Assembly (NCBI RefSeq): GCF_021261325.1 | Contig: NZ_JAJSBI010000015.1 | Location: 169,367-233,366, forward strand | Source of the DNA: Streptomyces guryensis | GTDB lineage: Bacteria > Actinomycetota > Actinomycetes > Streptomycetales > Streptomycetaceae | DNA: 64,000 bases | Direction: 5' to 3' | Shown here: in pieces, positions 45,263 through 54,500 of the stretch | Numbering within the stretch: the stretch's first letter is position 1 | How the letters are laid out: each line of letters opens with the position of its first letter | Notes under the pieces: generated by a model | The model's database searches: none | The model's input: only the letters and a program-made list of their open reading frames with translations | What the model was told of the DNA's origin: nothing | Translations under genes and position numbers: made by a program

Positions 45263-46198
45263 CTACTTCGCGAATTCCGGGGTCAACTCCGGCGGCAGGG
45301 AAGCCATACGGACACATGCGTCGATCATGGACAGTTCAACCTCGTCCAGGGGGCGGTCCTCCGCCGCTGCCTTGGCTGTCGCGCGGGCGGCCGTCTGCAC
45401 CGTGAGGGCGCGGGCCGGGACGTCCAGGGCGGGCCAGGGGTCGCCGTCGGCGGGGACGGCCGGGCCGCCGGCCGTGCGGTAGGCGGTCAGGAAGCGGGTC
45501 CACTCGTCGGGCGGGAGGAGGCCGCAGGCGTACCAGGCCGCCGGGCGGGCCAGGTCCCAGGCGGGGACGCCGGTGCCGAGGTCGTCCACGTCGATGAGGA
45601 GCCAGGGGCCGTCGGGGGCGGGGTGGCGGACGAGCTGGCCGAGGTGGAGGTCACCGTGACAGAGGGTGGTGGTGTCCGGCATGGGCGCTTCGGCTCGGGC
45701 CCAGGCCGGGAGCGTGGCCCAGGCCTGCAGGACCGGTGGGGTGGCGGGGTGGGCCGCGGCTGTCGCCCTCAGTCGGGCGATGGCTCGGGCGGCCTTGGCA
45801 GGGCCTCGCATGGACGGGAGGGAGGTCGGGACGGGGGTGCCGTGGAGGCGGGCGAGGAGGGTGGCCGCGGGTTCCCAGGGAGCGGCATCGGGGGTGTCCG
45901 GGTCCACGGGGGTGCCGTATGGCCAGAACGTGACGAGGCGGCCGTGCAGGTCGACGGGGGTCGGGGCGAGTGGGGGCAGGAGGATGCGGGGGAGGTGCGT
46001 GGCGGTGGTGAGGCGGGGGGTGAGGTCGGTGCGGGGGGTGTTCGGGGCGTGGGCCTTGGCGACGGTGTCGGCGTGACGGACGACGGTGGCGTCGGGGCGG
46101 TCGGCGAGGGTGGCTGTGCCGCAGGGGCAGGTGTCGGTGCGGGAGTGGGCCTTGGCCTTGGCTCGGGTGGTCAGCTCGGTGAGCAAGGGGGTGGTCAC
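45263..46198 (-). CDS. Aminoglycoside phosphotransferase-fold (APH) kinase-like protein
   Basis: 311-aa protein with APH family signature LCHGDLHLGQLVRHPAPDGPWLLIDVDDLGTG (catalytic Asp in HGDLH; metal Asp in IDVDD). The loop Asn usually seen after HxxN is Gln, as in some family members. It is likely a small-molecule or protein kinase rather than an antibiotic resistance enzyme; no resistance context is present. GTG start with AGGGAG upstream. Confidence 0.85.
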   Translation of the reverse strand: MTTPLLTELTTRAKAKAHSRTDTCPCGTATLADRPDATVVRHADTVAKAHAPNTPRTDLTPRLTTATHLPRILLPPLAPTPVDLHGRLVTFWPYGTPVDPDTPDAAPWEPAATLLARLHGTPVPTSLPSMRGPAKAARAIARLRATAAAHPATPPVLQAWATLPAWARAEAPMPDTTTLCHGDLHLGQLVRHPAPDGPWLLIDVDDLGTGVPAWDLARPAAWYACGLLPPDEWTRFLTAYRTAGGPAVPADGDPWPALDVPARALTVQTAARATAKAAAEDRPLDEVELSMIDACVRMASLPPELTPEFAK

Positions 46199-46371
46199 GG
46201 GGCTCCCTGGGGTGGCGGGTCTCCCGCGAGAGTACGGCGGGGGTGGTGGGGGTGTATGGCAGTCGGCGGTGCCGGGGTCCTGGGCTGCCCGCGGCGGGTG
46301 CCGCTGGTGGGTGCGCCCCCGCCACCCCTGCCCGTCCCTTCCCCAGAGGGTGCCGCCCCTTCGACCCCGCC

Positions 46372-46469
46372 AGGGGCTCCGCCCCTGAACCCGGACGGGC
46401 ACTGCGTCCCCTCGGGGCTGCGCCCCGGACCCCGATCGGTCTGAACGGCCTCGTCCTCAAACGCCGGAC
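46372..46469. repeat. Streptomyces dispersed repeat, second family
   Basis: AGGGGCTCCGCCCCT palindrome (46372-46386), further GC stems, and the ubiquitous Streptomyces sequence CGTCCTCAAACGCCGGAC (46452-46469). Known as a high-copy interspersed element in many Streptomyces genomes (by memory). Confidence 0.7.
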
Positions 46470-46515
46470 AGGCTGAAAGTGCCTGGTGCGCCCCGGAGGT
46501 GGTTGGGGGAAAAGC

Positions 46516-46552
46516 AATGCCGGCGCAGCTCCCCAGCTGCGCCGGCATTTTT
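46516..46552 (-). terminator. Strong intrinsic terminator
   Basis: Perfect 15-bp stem (46516-46530 with 46535-46549), CCCC loop, A-rich before and T5 after, so it can act in both directions. On the minus strand it ends the small membrane protein gene at 46637-46831. Confidence 0.9.
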
Positions 46553-46636
46553 GCCGTCCGCCGCACCCCCGTCCCCACGGGGTTTCATGGGTGGATGTCC
46601 CCGCCCGGACCGCTCTTCCGGGCCTGGGGTCGCCGC

Positions 46637-46831
46637 TCAGCGCCCCAGCATCACGCCCACGGACGACGCCTGTGTGGCCACTGTCTCCCAGCCGTCGAAG
46701 ACGAAGAAGAGCAGGGCCGCCAGGGGGAGGGCCATGAGCGTCGCCACCAGGGGGTGGCGGCGGCCGGTGCGGCGCCGGAGTGCGGTGCGCTCCTGGGTGC
46801 GGATCAGTGTCCGCGGTGCCGTCAGGGCCAT
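46637..46831 (-). CDS. Small basic single-span membrane protein
   Basis: 64-aa protein. Arg-rich head ALTAPRTLIRTQERTALRRR, then one membrane helix (LVATLMALPLAALLFFVFDGW). GGAGAGGG just before the ATG. Function unknown. Confidence 0.75.
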   Translation of the reverse strand: MALTAPRTLIRTQERTALRRRTGRRHPLVATLMALPLAALLFFVFDGWETVATQASSVGVMLGR

Positions 46832-47031
46832 GGTCCCTCTCCTGACCGTTCTCAGTTGTCGTTTGGCAGCGGCGGGTGTCTGACCTCGGGGGACGAGTGC
46901 TGCCACCCGCCGCTTGACTTCAAATCTAGGCGTCCGGCGCTCGCCGCACGTCATGCCCTCGTACCGATTGCCGGGCCTCCCGGAGGATGAGCCGTGAGCT
47001 GGGAAGTACTCCCCTGGGTGGAGACCAGGTC

Positions 47032-47307
47032 CTAGGTCTCAGGGTCTTCCCGGAGGGGACGCCCGGTCTGCCCGGCCCTTTCCGAGCTGTCCTCCCTGGG
47101 GATGGGCTGCTCGACCAGGGCCAGCACCCGGTTCGCCATGAAGCGGGCCGTGCGGACCACGGAGCCGTTACGCGTGACTTCGCTCACTTCCACGACACCT
47201 CGACGCACCGCCGTCTCCACCCGGCGGCCCGCCCTGCTCGCCACCACCTCGTAGGTGCGGGTCGTGTCCCCCGCGTCCACGACTATTTCCACGCGATCAC
47301 CCTTCAC
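47032..47307 (-). CDS. Small protein of unknown function
   Basis: 91-aa protein, beta-rich N-terminus KGDRVEIVVDAGDTTRTYEVV with charged, mostly polar tail. GTG at 47307 with GGGGGA upstream. Conserved-looking but not recognised. Confidence 0.6.
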   Translation of the reverse strand: MKGDRVEIVVDAGDTTRTYEVVASRAGRRVETAVRRGVVEVSEVTRNGSVVRTARFMANRVLALVEQPIPREDSSERAGQTGRPLREDPET

Positions 47308-47503
47308 GTGTCCAATCCCCCTTCTCCGGTGGGTGGTTGAGGTGGGGGGCCCGCTGAAGTCCGCCTGCTCACGGGCTCCCTGACCACCCTTCAAGTCTCG
47401 CATCCGGCACTGACAATCGATCTGGGCGAGAGGGCGCGGCCTCTGCGCGCGGGCGGCCGTGGAAACGTAAGCTGTGCCACGTCACACGGACCGGGCAGCG
47501 GGG

Positions 47504-48883
47504 ATGAACATGGCGATGATGCGCCTGAGGCGCGAGGACCCGCGCGTCGTCGGCTCGTTCAGGCTTCACAGACGGCTCGGCGCCGGGGGGATGGGCGTCG
47601 TGTACCTGGGCTCCGACAAGAAGGGGCAGCGGGTCGCGCTGAAGGTCATCCGGCCGGATCTGGCGGAGGACCAGGAGTTCCGGTCCCGGTTCGCGCGGGA
47701 GGTCTCCGCCGCGCGGCGGATCAGGGGCGGGTGCACGGCTCGGCTCGTCGCCGCCGATCTCGACGCGGAACGGCCCTGGTTCGCGACGCAGTACGTGCCC
47801 GGGCCCTCGCTGCACGACAAGGTCGCCGACGGGGGGCCGCTGGGGGCCGCCGATGTCGCGGCTGTGGGAGCGGCCCTGTCGGAGGGGCTCGTCGCCGTGC
47901 ACGAGGCGGGCGTTGTGCACCGGGATCTCAAGCCGTCCAACATCCTGCTGTCTCCCAAGGGACCGCGGATCATCGACTTCGGCATCGCCTGGGCGACCGG
48001 GGCGTCCACGCTGACACATGTCGGTACGGCCGTCGGCTCCCCCGGTTTCCTTGCGCCCGAGCAGGTGCGCGGTGCCGCCGTCACCCCGGCCACGGACGTG
48101 TTCTCGCTGGGGGCGACCCTGGCGTACGCCTCGATGGGGGACTCGCCCTTCGGGCACGGCAGTTCCGAGGTGATGCTGTACCGCGTGGTGCATGAGGAGG
48201 CGCAGCTGCACGGCGTTCCGGACGCGCTGGCTCCGCTCGTGCGTGCCTGTCTCGCGAAGGACCCGCAGGAACGGCCCAGCACTCTCCAACTGTCGCTGCG
48301 GCTCAAGGAGATCGCCGCCCGCGAGGCGCAGGGGCTCGCCGACCCGCGTCCGCCCGCGCCGCGTTCCGGGGAGGCGGACCGGCCCACTGGGCGGCTCGTC
48401 GACACCTATCCGGAGCAGCAGCGCGAACAGCGTCGTCCCCCGGGCCCGCAGGGTCCGCACGGGGCTCCGCCGTCGCGGGGCACTTCCGCCGGGTCACGTG
48501 GAGCCCCTCTGGTACGGGGCGGGGCTGCTCCTTCGCGGGGCGGCGCCCCTCGCGGTGGTCCCCCGCCGCCCCAGCGTTCGGGGTCCCGGCCCGTGCAGGG
48601 GTCGCGGAACACGGCCCGCCCGGCCACCGGGAGCAGGCCCGCGCCGCGCAGCGGTACCGGTCGTCCGCCGCCCCGGCCCACGGGGACGGGGCGGCGGCCG
48701 GCCAATCCGCGGTTGCTGCGGCAGCGGCTGTTCGTGTTCGTCGTCGTGACGTTGCTGGTGGCGCTCGGCATCGCCGCGGCGCAGGGCTGCCAGGGGCCGT
48801 CGCGCGGGCTGGGCGGTGACGACGGCGTCGTACGACAGCAGCAGCAACAGCAGGTGGAGCCGGACGGCGACCAGGTGAACTGA
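47504..48883 (+). CDS. Serine/threonine protein kinase (PknB/eukaryotic-type)
   Basis: 459-aa membrane kinase. Gly loop LGAGGMGVVYLGSD, Lys in VALKVIRPDL, HRD in VVHRDLKPSNILL and DFG in IIDFGIAWAT are intact. Activation loop to APE: GTAVGSPGFLAPEQV. A long Pro/Arg/Gly-rich linker (~residues 290-400) leads to a single span (LFVFVVVTLLVALGIAAA) and a short outer tail with a single Cys and a Gln run. No PASTA domains, so it is an unusual short-tailed Stk. Start may be 47504 or a nearby ATG. Confidence 0.92.
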   Translation: MNMAMMRLRREDPRVVGSFRLHRRLGAGGMGVVYLGSDKKGQRVALKVIRPDLAEDQEFRSRFAREVSAARRIRGGCTARLVAADLDAERPWFATQYVPGPSLHDKVADGGPLGAADVAAVGAALSEGLVAVHEAGVVHRDLKPSNILLSPKGPRIIDFGIAWATGASTLTHVGTAVGSPGFLAPEQVRGAAVTPATDVFSLGATLAYASMGDSPFGHGSSEVMLYRVVHEEAQLHGVPDALAPLVRACLAKDPQERPSTLQLSLRLKEIAAREAQGLADPRPPAPRSGEADRPTGRLVDTYPEQQREQRRPPGPQGPHGAPPSRGTSAGSRGAPLVRGGAAPSRGGAPRGGPPPPQRSGSRPVQGSRNTARPATGSRPAPRSGTGRPPPRPTGTGRRPANPRLLRQRLFVFVVVTLLVALGIAAAQGCQGPSRGLGGDDGVVRQQQQQQVEPDGDQVN

Positions 48884-48887
48884 CCGG

Positions 48888-49280
48888 TCACAGTCCCGGC
48901 AGGATCCGTTCGAAGAACTCTCGGTCGCCCTCGAAGACCGGGGTGAGCGCCAGGAACTCCTCCGCCGTGACCCAGCGGGTCTCGGCAACCTCTACGGGGT
49001 CGGGGACGACCTCGCCGGTGGTCGCGTCCGCCGTCCACCAGTGCAGGCGGAAGAGTCCGTCGTCGGTCTCCGACTCCCAGACCTTGGCGCCCGGGGAGAC
49101 GGTGAGGCCGACCTCCTCGTGGACCTCGCGGACCAGGGCCTGCTCCTGGGTCTCCCCCGGTTCGACCTTGCCGCTGAGGGGCTGCCAGTAACCGGGGCGG
49201 GAGACGGTGGGGCCGCGGCGGATCGCCAGTACTCGGGCGTTGCGGCGCAGGACCGCGACGATCGCCTCCCGCTGGGGCAC
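48888..49280 (-). CDS. Nudix hydrolase
   Basis: 130-aa enzyme; Nudix box G-x5-E-x7-REVHEEVG in GKVEPGETQEQALVREVHEEVGL is complete. Cleaves nucleoside diphosphate-linked substrates; exact one not known. GTG start. It converges on the kinase, 4 bases apart. Confidence 0.92.
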   Translation of the reverse strand: MPQREAIVAVLRRNARVLAIRRGPTVSRPGYWQPLSGKVEPGETQEQALVREVHEEVGLTVSPGAKVWESETDDGLFRLHWWTADATTGEVVPDPVEVAETRWVTAEEFLALTPVFEGDREFFERILPGL

Positions 49281-49284
49281 CGGA

Positions 49285-50103
49285 CTATCCCTGCGGGCGG
49301 CCGGTGGCCACCGCGTAGAAGGCGACCGCGGCCGCCGCGCCCACGTTGAGGGAGTCGACGCAGTGGGACATGGGGATGCGGACCCATTCGTCGGCGGCGA
49401 CCAGGGCCTGGGTGGACAGGCCGTCGCCCTCGGCGCCGAGCATCAGGGCCACGCGGTCCATCGTGTGCGGGGCGGCCTCGTCGAGGGATCTTGCCTTCTC
49501 GTCGGGGGTGAGCGCGAGGAGCGTGAAGCCGGCCTCGCGGACCGACTCCAGACTCTTGGGCCAGGTGTCGAGGCGGGCGTAGGGAACGGAGAAGACCGCT
49601 CCCATCGAGACCTTGACGCTGCGGCGGTACAGGGGGTCCGCGCAGTCCGGGGAGAGCAGGACCGCGTCCATGCCCAGGGCTGCCGCCGAGCGGAAGATGG
49701 CGCCGATGTTGGTGTGGTCGTTGACCGACTCCATGACGACGACCCGGCGGGTGGTCCGGAGGAGGTCGGCGGCCGTCGGCAGCGGCTTGCGCTGCATGGA
49801 GGCGAGCGCGCCGCGGTGCACGTGGTAGCCGGTGACCTGTTCGGCCAGGTCAGGGCTGACCGCGTACACCGGGGCGGGGAGCTCGTCGATGACGTCGCGC
49901 ATGACGTCGACCCACTTGGCGGACAGCAGCATCGAACGCATCTCGTACCCGGCGTCCTTCGCCCGGCGGATGACCTTCTCGCCCTCGGCGATGAACAGGC
50001 CCTCGGCCGGTTCACGCTTACGGCGCAGCTCCACGTCGGTCAGGCCTGTGTAGTCACGCAGGCGCGGGTCGTCGGGATCCTCGACGGTGATGAGATCGGC
50101 CAC
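49285..50103 (-). CDS. SpoU/TrmH-family RNA 2'-O-methyltransferase
   Basis: 272-aa SPOUT methyltransferase. Motif 1 NIGAIFRSAAALGMDAVLL, motif 2 VALMLGAEGDGLS, motif 3 IPMSHCVDSLNVGAAAAVAFYA. N-terminal substrate-binding L30-like domain. Methylates ribose in rRNA or tRNA, target unknown. GTG start; 5 bases from the Nudix gene start. Confidence 0.93.
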   Translation of the reverse strand: MADLITVEDPDDPRLRDYTGLTDVELRRKREPAEGLFIAEGEKVIRRAKDAGYEMRSMLLSAKWVDVMRDVIDELPAPVYAVSPDLAEQVTGYHVHRGALASMQRKPLPTAADLLRTTRRVVVMESVNDHTNIGAIFRSAAALGMDAVLLSPDCADPLYRRSVKVSMGAVFSVPYARLDTWPKSLESVREAGFTLLALTPDEKARSLDEAAPHTMDRVALMLGAEGDGLSTQALVAADEWVRIPMSHCVDSLNVGAAAAVAFYAVATGRPQG

Positions 50104-50167
50104 AGGGTGATACTGCCTTGTCCTGGGTGTGGTGCCAACGGCTGCGTACGAGTTGGGTTACCCGCGG

Positions 50168-51400
50168 TTACGCGGACGTCTGCGGTCCCACGCCGACGAC
50201 CGCGCCGATGACGATGACCGCCGGCGGCTTGACCTGCTGCGCACGGACGGTCTCGCCGACCGTGGCCAGGGTCGCGTCGACGCGGCGCTGGGCGGCCGTG
50301 GTGCCCTCCTGGACCAGGGCGACGGGGGTGTCGGCCGGCTTGCCGTGTGCGACGAGCGTCTCGGCGATCTTCCCGATCTTGTCGACGCCCATGAGGATCA
50401 CGAGGGTGCCGGTGAGCTTCGCCAGGGACGCCCAGTCGACCAGGGAGCGCTCGTCGTCGGGGGCGACATGGCCGCTGACCACCGTGAACTCGTGCGCGAC
50501 CCCCCGGTGGGTGACCGGGATGCCGGCGGCGCCCGGGACCGAGATCGAACTGGAGATGCCTGGCACGACGGTGCAGGGGATCCCGGCCTCGGCGAGGGCG
50601 TTCAGCTCCTCCATGCCCCGGCCGAAGACGTAGGGGTCGCCGCCCTTGAGGCGTACGACCGACTTGCCCTGCTTGGCGTGTTCGATCAGGGCGTTGTTGA
50701 TGGCCTCCTGGGCCATGAAACGGCCGTACGGGATCTTCGCGGCGTCGATCACCTCGACGTGCGGCGGGAGTTCGGCGAGGAGGTCGCGGGGGCCGAGGCG
50801 GTCGGCGATGACGACGTCGGCCTCGGCGAGCAGGCGGCGGCCGCGGACGGTGATGAGGTCCGGGTCGCCGGGGCCGCCGCCGACGAGGGCGACGCCGGGG
50901 GTGCGGGTGCGGTGGTGGGGGGCGACGAGGGTGCCGTCGCGCAGGCCCTCGACGACCGCGTCGCGGATGGCGGCCGTGTGGCGGGGGTCGCGGCCGCGGG
51001 CCTCGGTGGTGAGGACGGCGACCGTGACGCCCTCGCTGTGGCCGGTCGCCGGGGTCCAGGCGGTGGCGGCGTCGGCGTCGTCGGAGCGGACGCACCACAC
51101 GCGGTGGCGTTCCGCTTCGGCGGAGGCCCGGGTGTTCGCTTCGGTGTCGCCGCTGGCGATCAGGGCGTACCAGGCGTCAGCGAGGTCGCCTTCGGCGTAC
51201 GGGCGCTTGTGCCAGGTGATCTCACCCGCGTCGGCCATGGCCTCGACGGAGGGGGTCGCCTCGGGGGACACGAGGAGGATGTCCGCGCCTGCTGCGATGA
51301 GGGCCGGGAGACGGCGCTGGGCGACCTGGCCTCCGCCGAGGACGACCACTTTGCGGCCGGTGAGGCGGAGGCCTACGGGGTAGGCGGGGTTTTCGGCCAT
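50168..51400 (-). CDS. cobA: CysG-like uroporphyrinogen-III C-methyltransferase with precorrin-2 dehydrogenase head
   Basis: 410-aa two-domain enzyme. The N-terminal ~150 residues are a Rossmann precorrin-2 dehydrogenase-type domain (GRKVVVLGGGQVAQRRL). The C-terminal SUMT domain has GGGPGDPDLITVRGRRLL, VRLKGGDPYVFGRG and VPGISSSISVPGAAGIPVTHRG. It makes precorrin-2 at the branch to B12, siroheme and heme d1. Next to cobT and cobL, so B12 is the likely use here. ATG start. Confidence 0.94.
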   Translation of the reverse strand: MAENPAYPVGLRLTGRKVVVLGGGQVAQRRLPALIAAGADILLVSPEATPSVEAMADAGEITWHKRPYAEGDLADAWYALIASGDTEANTRASAEAERHRVWCVRSDDADAATAWTPATGHSEGVTVAVLTTEARGRDPRHTAAIRDAVVEGLRDGTLVAPHHRTRTPGVALVGGGPGDPDLITVRGRRLLAEADVVIADRLGPRDLLAELPPHVEVIDAAKIPYGRFMAQEAINNALIEHAKQGKSVVRLKGGDPYVFGRGMEELNALAEAGIPCTVVPGISSSISVPGAAGIPVTHRGVAHEFTVVSGHVAPDDERSLVDWASLAKLTGTLVILMGVDKIGKIAETLVAHGKPADTPVALVQEGTTAAQRRVDATLATVGETVRAQQVKPPAVIVIGAVVGVGPQTSA

Positions 51401-51517
51401 GAGGGTGCGGCTCCTCTTTACGGCGGTGCAGTGGCCCTGACGTGCGGATTTTAAAGGGCAGGAGGGTGTAGCGGCTCACGTGGTCCAGTGACTGGGCGCC
51501 GTCGCCGGGTGCGGATG

Positions 51518-51570
51518 CGTGGTCCGTGCCCACCCGTTCCGCCCTGCGGAACGACTGCCCACGGACCACG
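51518..51570. terminator. Nested inverted repeat between cobT and cobA
   Basis: Outer stem CGTGGTCCGTG/CACGGACCACG (51518-51528, 51560-51570), inner stem GTTCCG/CGGAAC (51536-51541, 51547-51552). It lies 6 bases past the cobT stop; likely a terminator of cobT, or an RNA element before cobA. No B12-box is visible in it. Confidence 0.5.
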
Positions 51571-51575
51571 GACGC

Positions 51576-54500
51576 CTACTTTTCAGTCACCCCTGCGGAG
51601 TCGAACGTCGCCACCTCGTGCATGGCCCTCGCCGTGCTCTGCACCAGCGGCAGGGCCAGCAGCGCCCCCGTGCCCTCGCCCAGGCGGAGGTCGAGGTCGA
51701 CCAGGGGGCGCAGGCCCAGCTTGTTGAGGGCGGCCACGTGGCCGGGCTCGGCGCTGCGGTGGCCGGCGATGCAGGCGGCGAGGACCTCGGGGGCGATGGC
51801 GCGAGCTACCAGGGCGGCGGCGCCGGCGCTGACGCCGTCCAGGATCACCGGCGTACGCAGGGAGGCGCCGCCCAGCAGCAGGCCGACCATCGCCGCATGC
51901 TCGAAGCCACCGATCGCCGCGAGCACGCCGATGGGGTCGGCCGGGTCCGGCTGGTGGACCTCGATGGCACGGCGGACGACCTCGGTCTTGCGGGCCAGGG
52001 TCTCGTCGTTGATGCCGGTGCCCCGGCCCGTGACCTCGGCCGGGTCGGTGTCCGTGAAGACCGAGATCAGGGCCGCGGACGCCGTGGTGTTGGCGATGCC
52101 CATCTCGCCCGTCAGCAGGGCCTTGTTCCCGGCCGCCACCAGGTCGCGGGCGGTCTCGATGCCGACCTCGATGGCCTGCTTGGCCTCCTCGCGACTCATC
52201 GCGGGGCCGGTGGTCATGTCCGACGTGCCGGCGCGGACCTTGCGCGGCAGCAGGCCGGGGGTCGCCGGGAGGTCGGCGGCCACGCCGACGTCCACCACGC
52301 ACACCTCGGCGCCCACCTGGCCGGCGAAGGCGTTGCAGACCGCTCCCCCACCGAGGAAGTTGGCGACCATCTGGGCCGTCACCTCCTGCGGCCAGGGGGT
52401 GACGCCCTGGGCGTGCACGCCGTGGTCGCCGGCGAAGATCGCGACAGCCGCGGGCTCCGGGATCGGCGGCGGGCACTGGCGGGACAGCCCGGACAACTGC
52501 GCCGAGATGATCTCCAGCATGCCGAGCGAGCCCGGCGGCTTGGTCATCCGCTTCTGCCGCTCCCAGGCCTCTCCGAGCGCCTTGGCGTCCAGCGGGCGGA
52601 TCTGGGCGACGGTCTCGGCGAGCAGGTCGTGCGGCTCCTCGCCGGGCAGGGCGCGACGGCCGTACGTCTCCTCGTGCACGACCCAGGACAGCGGGCGGCG
52701 CTTGGACCAGCCGGCCTGCATCAGCTCGGGCTCGTCCGGGAACTCGTCGACGTACCCGACACACAGGTAGGCGATGACCTCAAGGTGCTCGGGCAGTCCC
52801 AGCGCGCGGACCATCTCACGCTCGTCGAAGAAGCTGACCCAGCCGACGCCGAGACCTTCGGCGCGGGCGGCGAGCCAGAGGTTCTCGACGGCGAGGGCGG
52901 CGGAGTAGGGCGCCATCTGGGGCTGTGTGTGGCGGCCGAGGGTGTGGCGGCCGCCGCGGGTCGGGTCGGCGGTGACGACGATGTTGACCGGGGTGTCGAG
53001 GATGGCCTCGATCTTCAGTTCCTTGAACTGCTTGGCCCGGCCCTTGGGGAGGGACTTCGCGTACGCGTCACGCTGGCGCATCGCCAACTCGTGCATGCTG
53101 CGCCGGGTGTCGGCGGAGCGGATGACGACGAAGTCCCACGGCTGCGAGTGACCGACGGACGGGGCCGTGTGCGCGGCCTCCAGGACGCGGAGCAGCACCT
53201 CGTGCGGGATGGGGTCGCCGCGGAAGCCGTTGCGGATGTCGCGGCGCTCGCGCATGACCTTCATGACGGCCTCGCGCTCGGCCTCGTCGTAGGCGGGCGC
53301 GGCCGAGCCGGTGGACTGTCGTACTTCTTCCACGGCGGCCGTGCTCTCTTCTTCCTGGTCGGCGGCCCTGGTGTCCAGGTCCTCCGCGTGCTGTACGAGG
53401 TCGGGGTCGGCCTCCCGCGGGGCGGGGACCTTGACGATCGCCTCCGGCGCCTGCCCTTCCTCCGGGGGGAGGACGAGGGCGTGCGGCGGGGTCGGGGCGA
53501 GATGCGGGGTGGTCGGCACGGAACCCTCGACGAGGACGAACCGGCCGACGGAAGCGTCGGGTTGCTGTTCCGGGGGGTCCGCGGCCTCGTCGGCCGGGAG
53601 TGCGGTCGGGGCCTCTGCGGAGCCTGCGGCCGGCTCGGGTGCCAGGGGCTGCGCAGGGCGGGACCGGTCGTCCGCCGGGGAACCCGCGTCGGCCGGTTGA
53701 CCGGTGTCCGGGGCGGAGGGCACCGGAGGCACGGCGGAGGCGGCCGGGGCGACGATGAAAGCGGCCTCGGGCTGCGCTTCGGCGTCCGGGGCGGGAGTCG
53801 GTGCGTCCGGGGCGGCGGTGGTTTGGACGAGCTGACCGCTCTGGTCCTGGAGACCGTGCCCCACGTCCGCGAGGTGGGGTGCGGGCTCGGGGGCGACGGT
53901 CGCGTCTACGGCCGGTGCCACTGGCTGCGCGGGGTGCGACGCGTCCGGGGCTGCCGGGAAGGGGGCGGCTCCGATGGCCTGTTCGGGCTCGGGTGCGTAC
54001 ACGGGCGTCTCGGCGGTGTGGACAGGCTCCCCGGCGACGGCCTGGGCCGGTTCGGCAGCAACAGCCTGGGCGGACTCGGCAGCAACAGCGTGGGCGGGCT
54101 CGATGACGATGGGCTGGGCCGCATCCAGGACGGCGGCGTGCGCAGTCCGGTCGGCGTCCGGCGCCGCTGTCTCGGGTGCCTGTACGGCCTCGGGTGCGAT
54201 TGCTTCAGGTGCCTGTTCGGTATCGAGTGCCGCAGCCTCGGGGGGCTGCACGGCCTCGGGTGCGACGGCCTCGGGGAACTGTCCGGTCTCCGCGACGGCT
54301 GCCTCGGGGAACAGTCCGGCCTCGGGGGCGACGGCCTCAGGGAACTGTCCGGCGCCCGTCGCGACCGACTGAGGCGACGGGTCGCTCTCGGGTGCCAGCG
54401 CCTCCGTGACGTGCGGTGCGTCGGGCGTCACAGCCACGGCGGGCTGCCCGCTCCCGGGAACGGCCGCCTCGGCGACCGGCGCGCCCTCTGCCGTAGCGGC

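Larger units (their letters stand above)
46199..46636. other. Repeat-rich gene-free region
   Basis: 438 bases between the APH gene and the next minus-strand gene. Holds a Streptomyces dispersed repeat block (46372-46469), a strong terminator at 46516-46552, and no credible gene. Confidence 0.6.

Noticed and set aside
45263..46198. Aminoglycoside resistance gene
   Set aside because: APH fold only; the loop residue differs from classic APH enzymes and there is no antibiotic cluster or regulator nearby.
44276..46444. Long plus-strand frame crossing five tRNA genes
   Set aside because: tRNA sequences and their terminator lie inside it; repeated peptide motifs are just translated tRNA.
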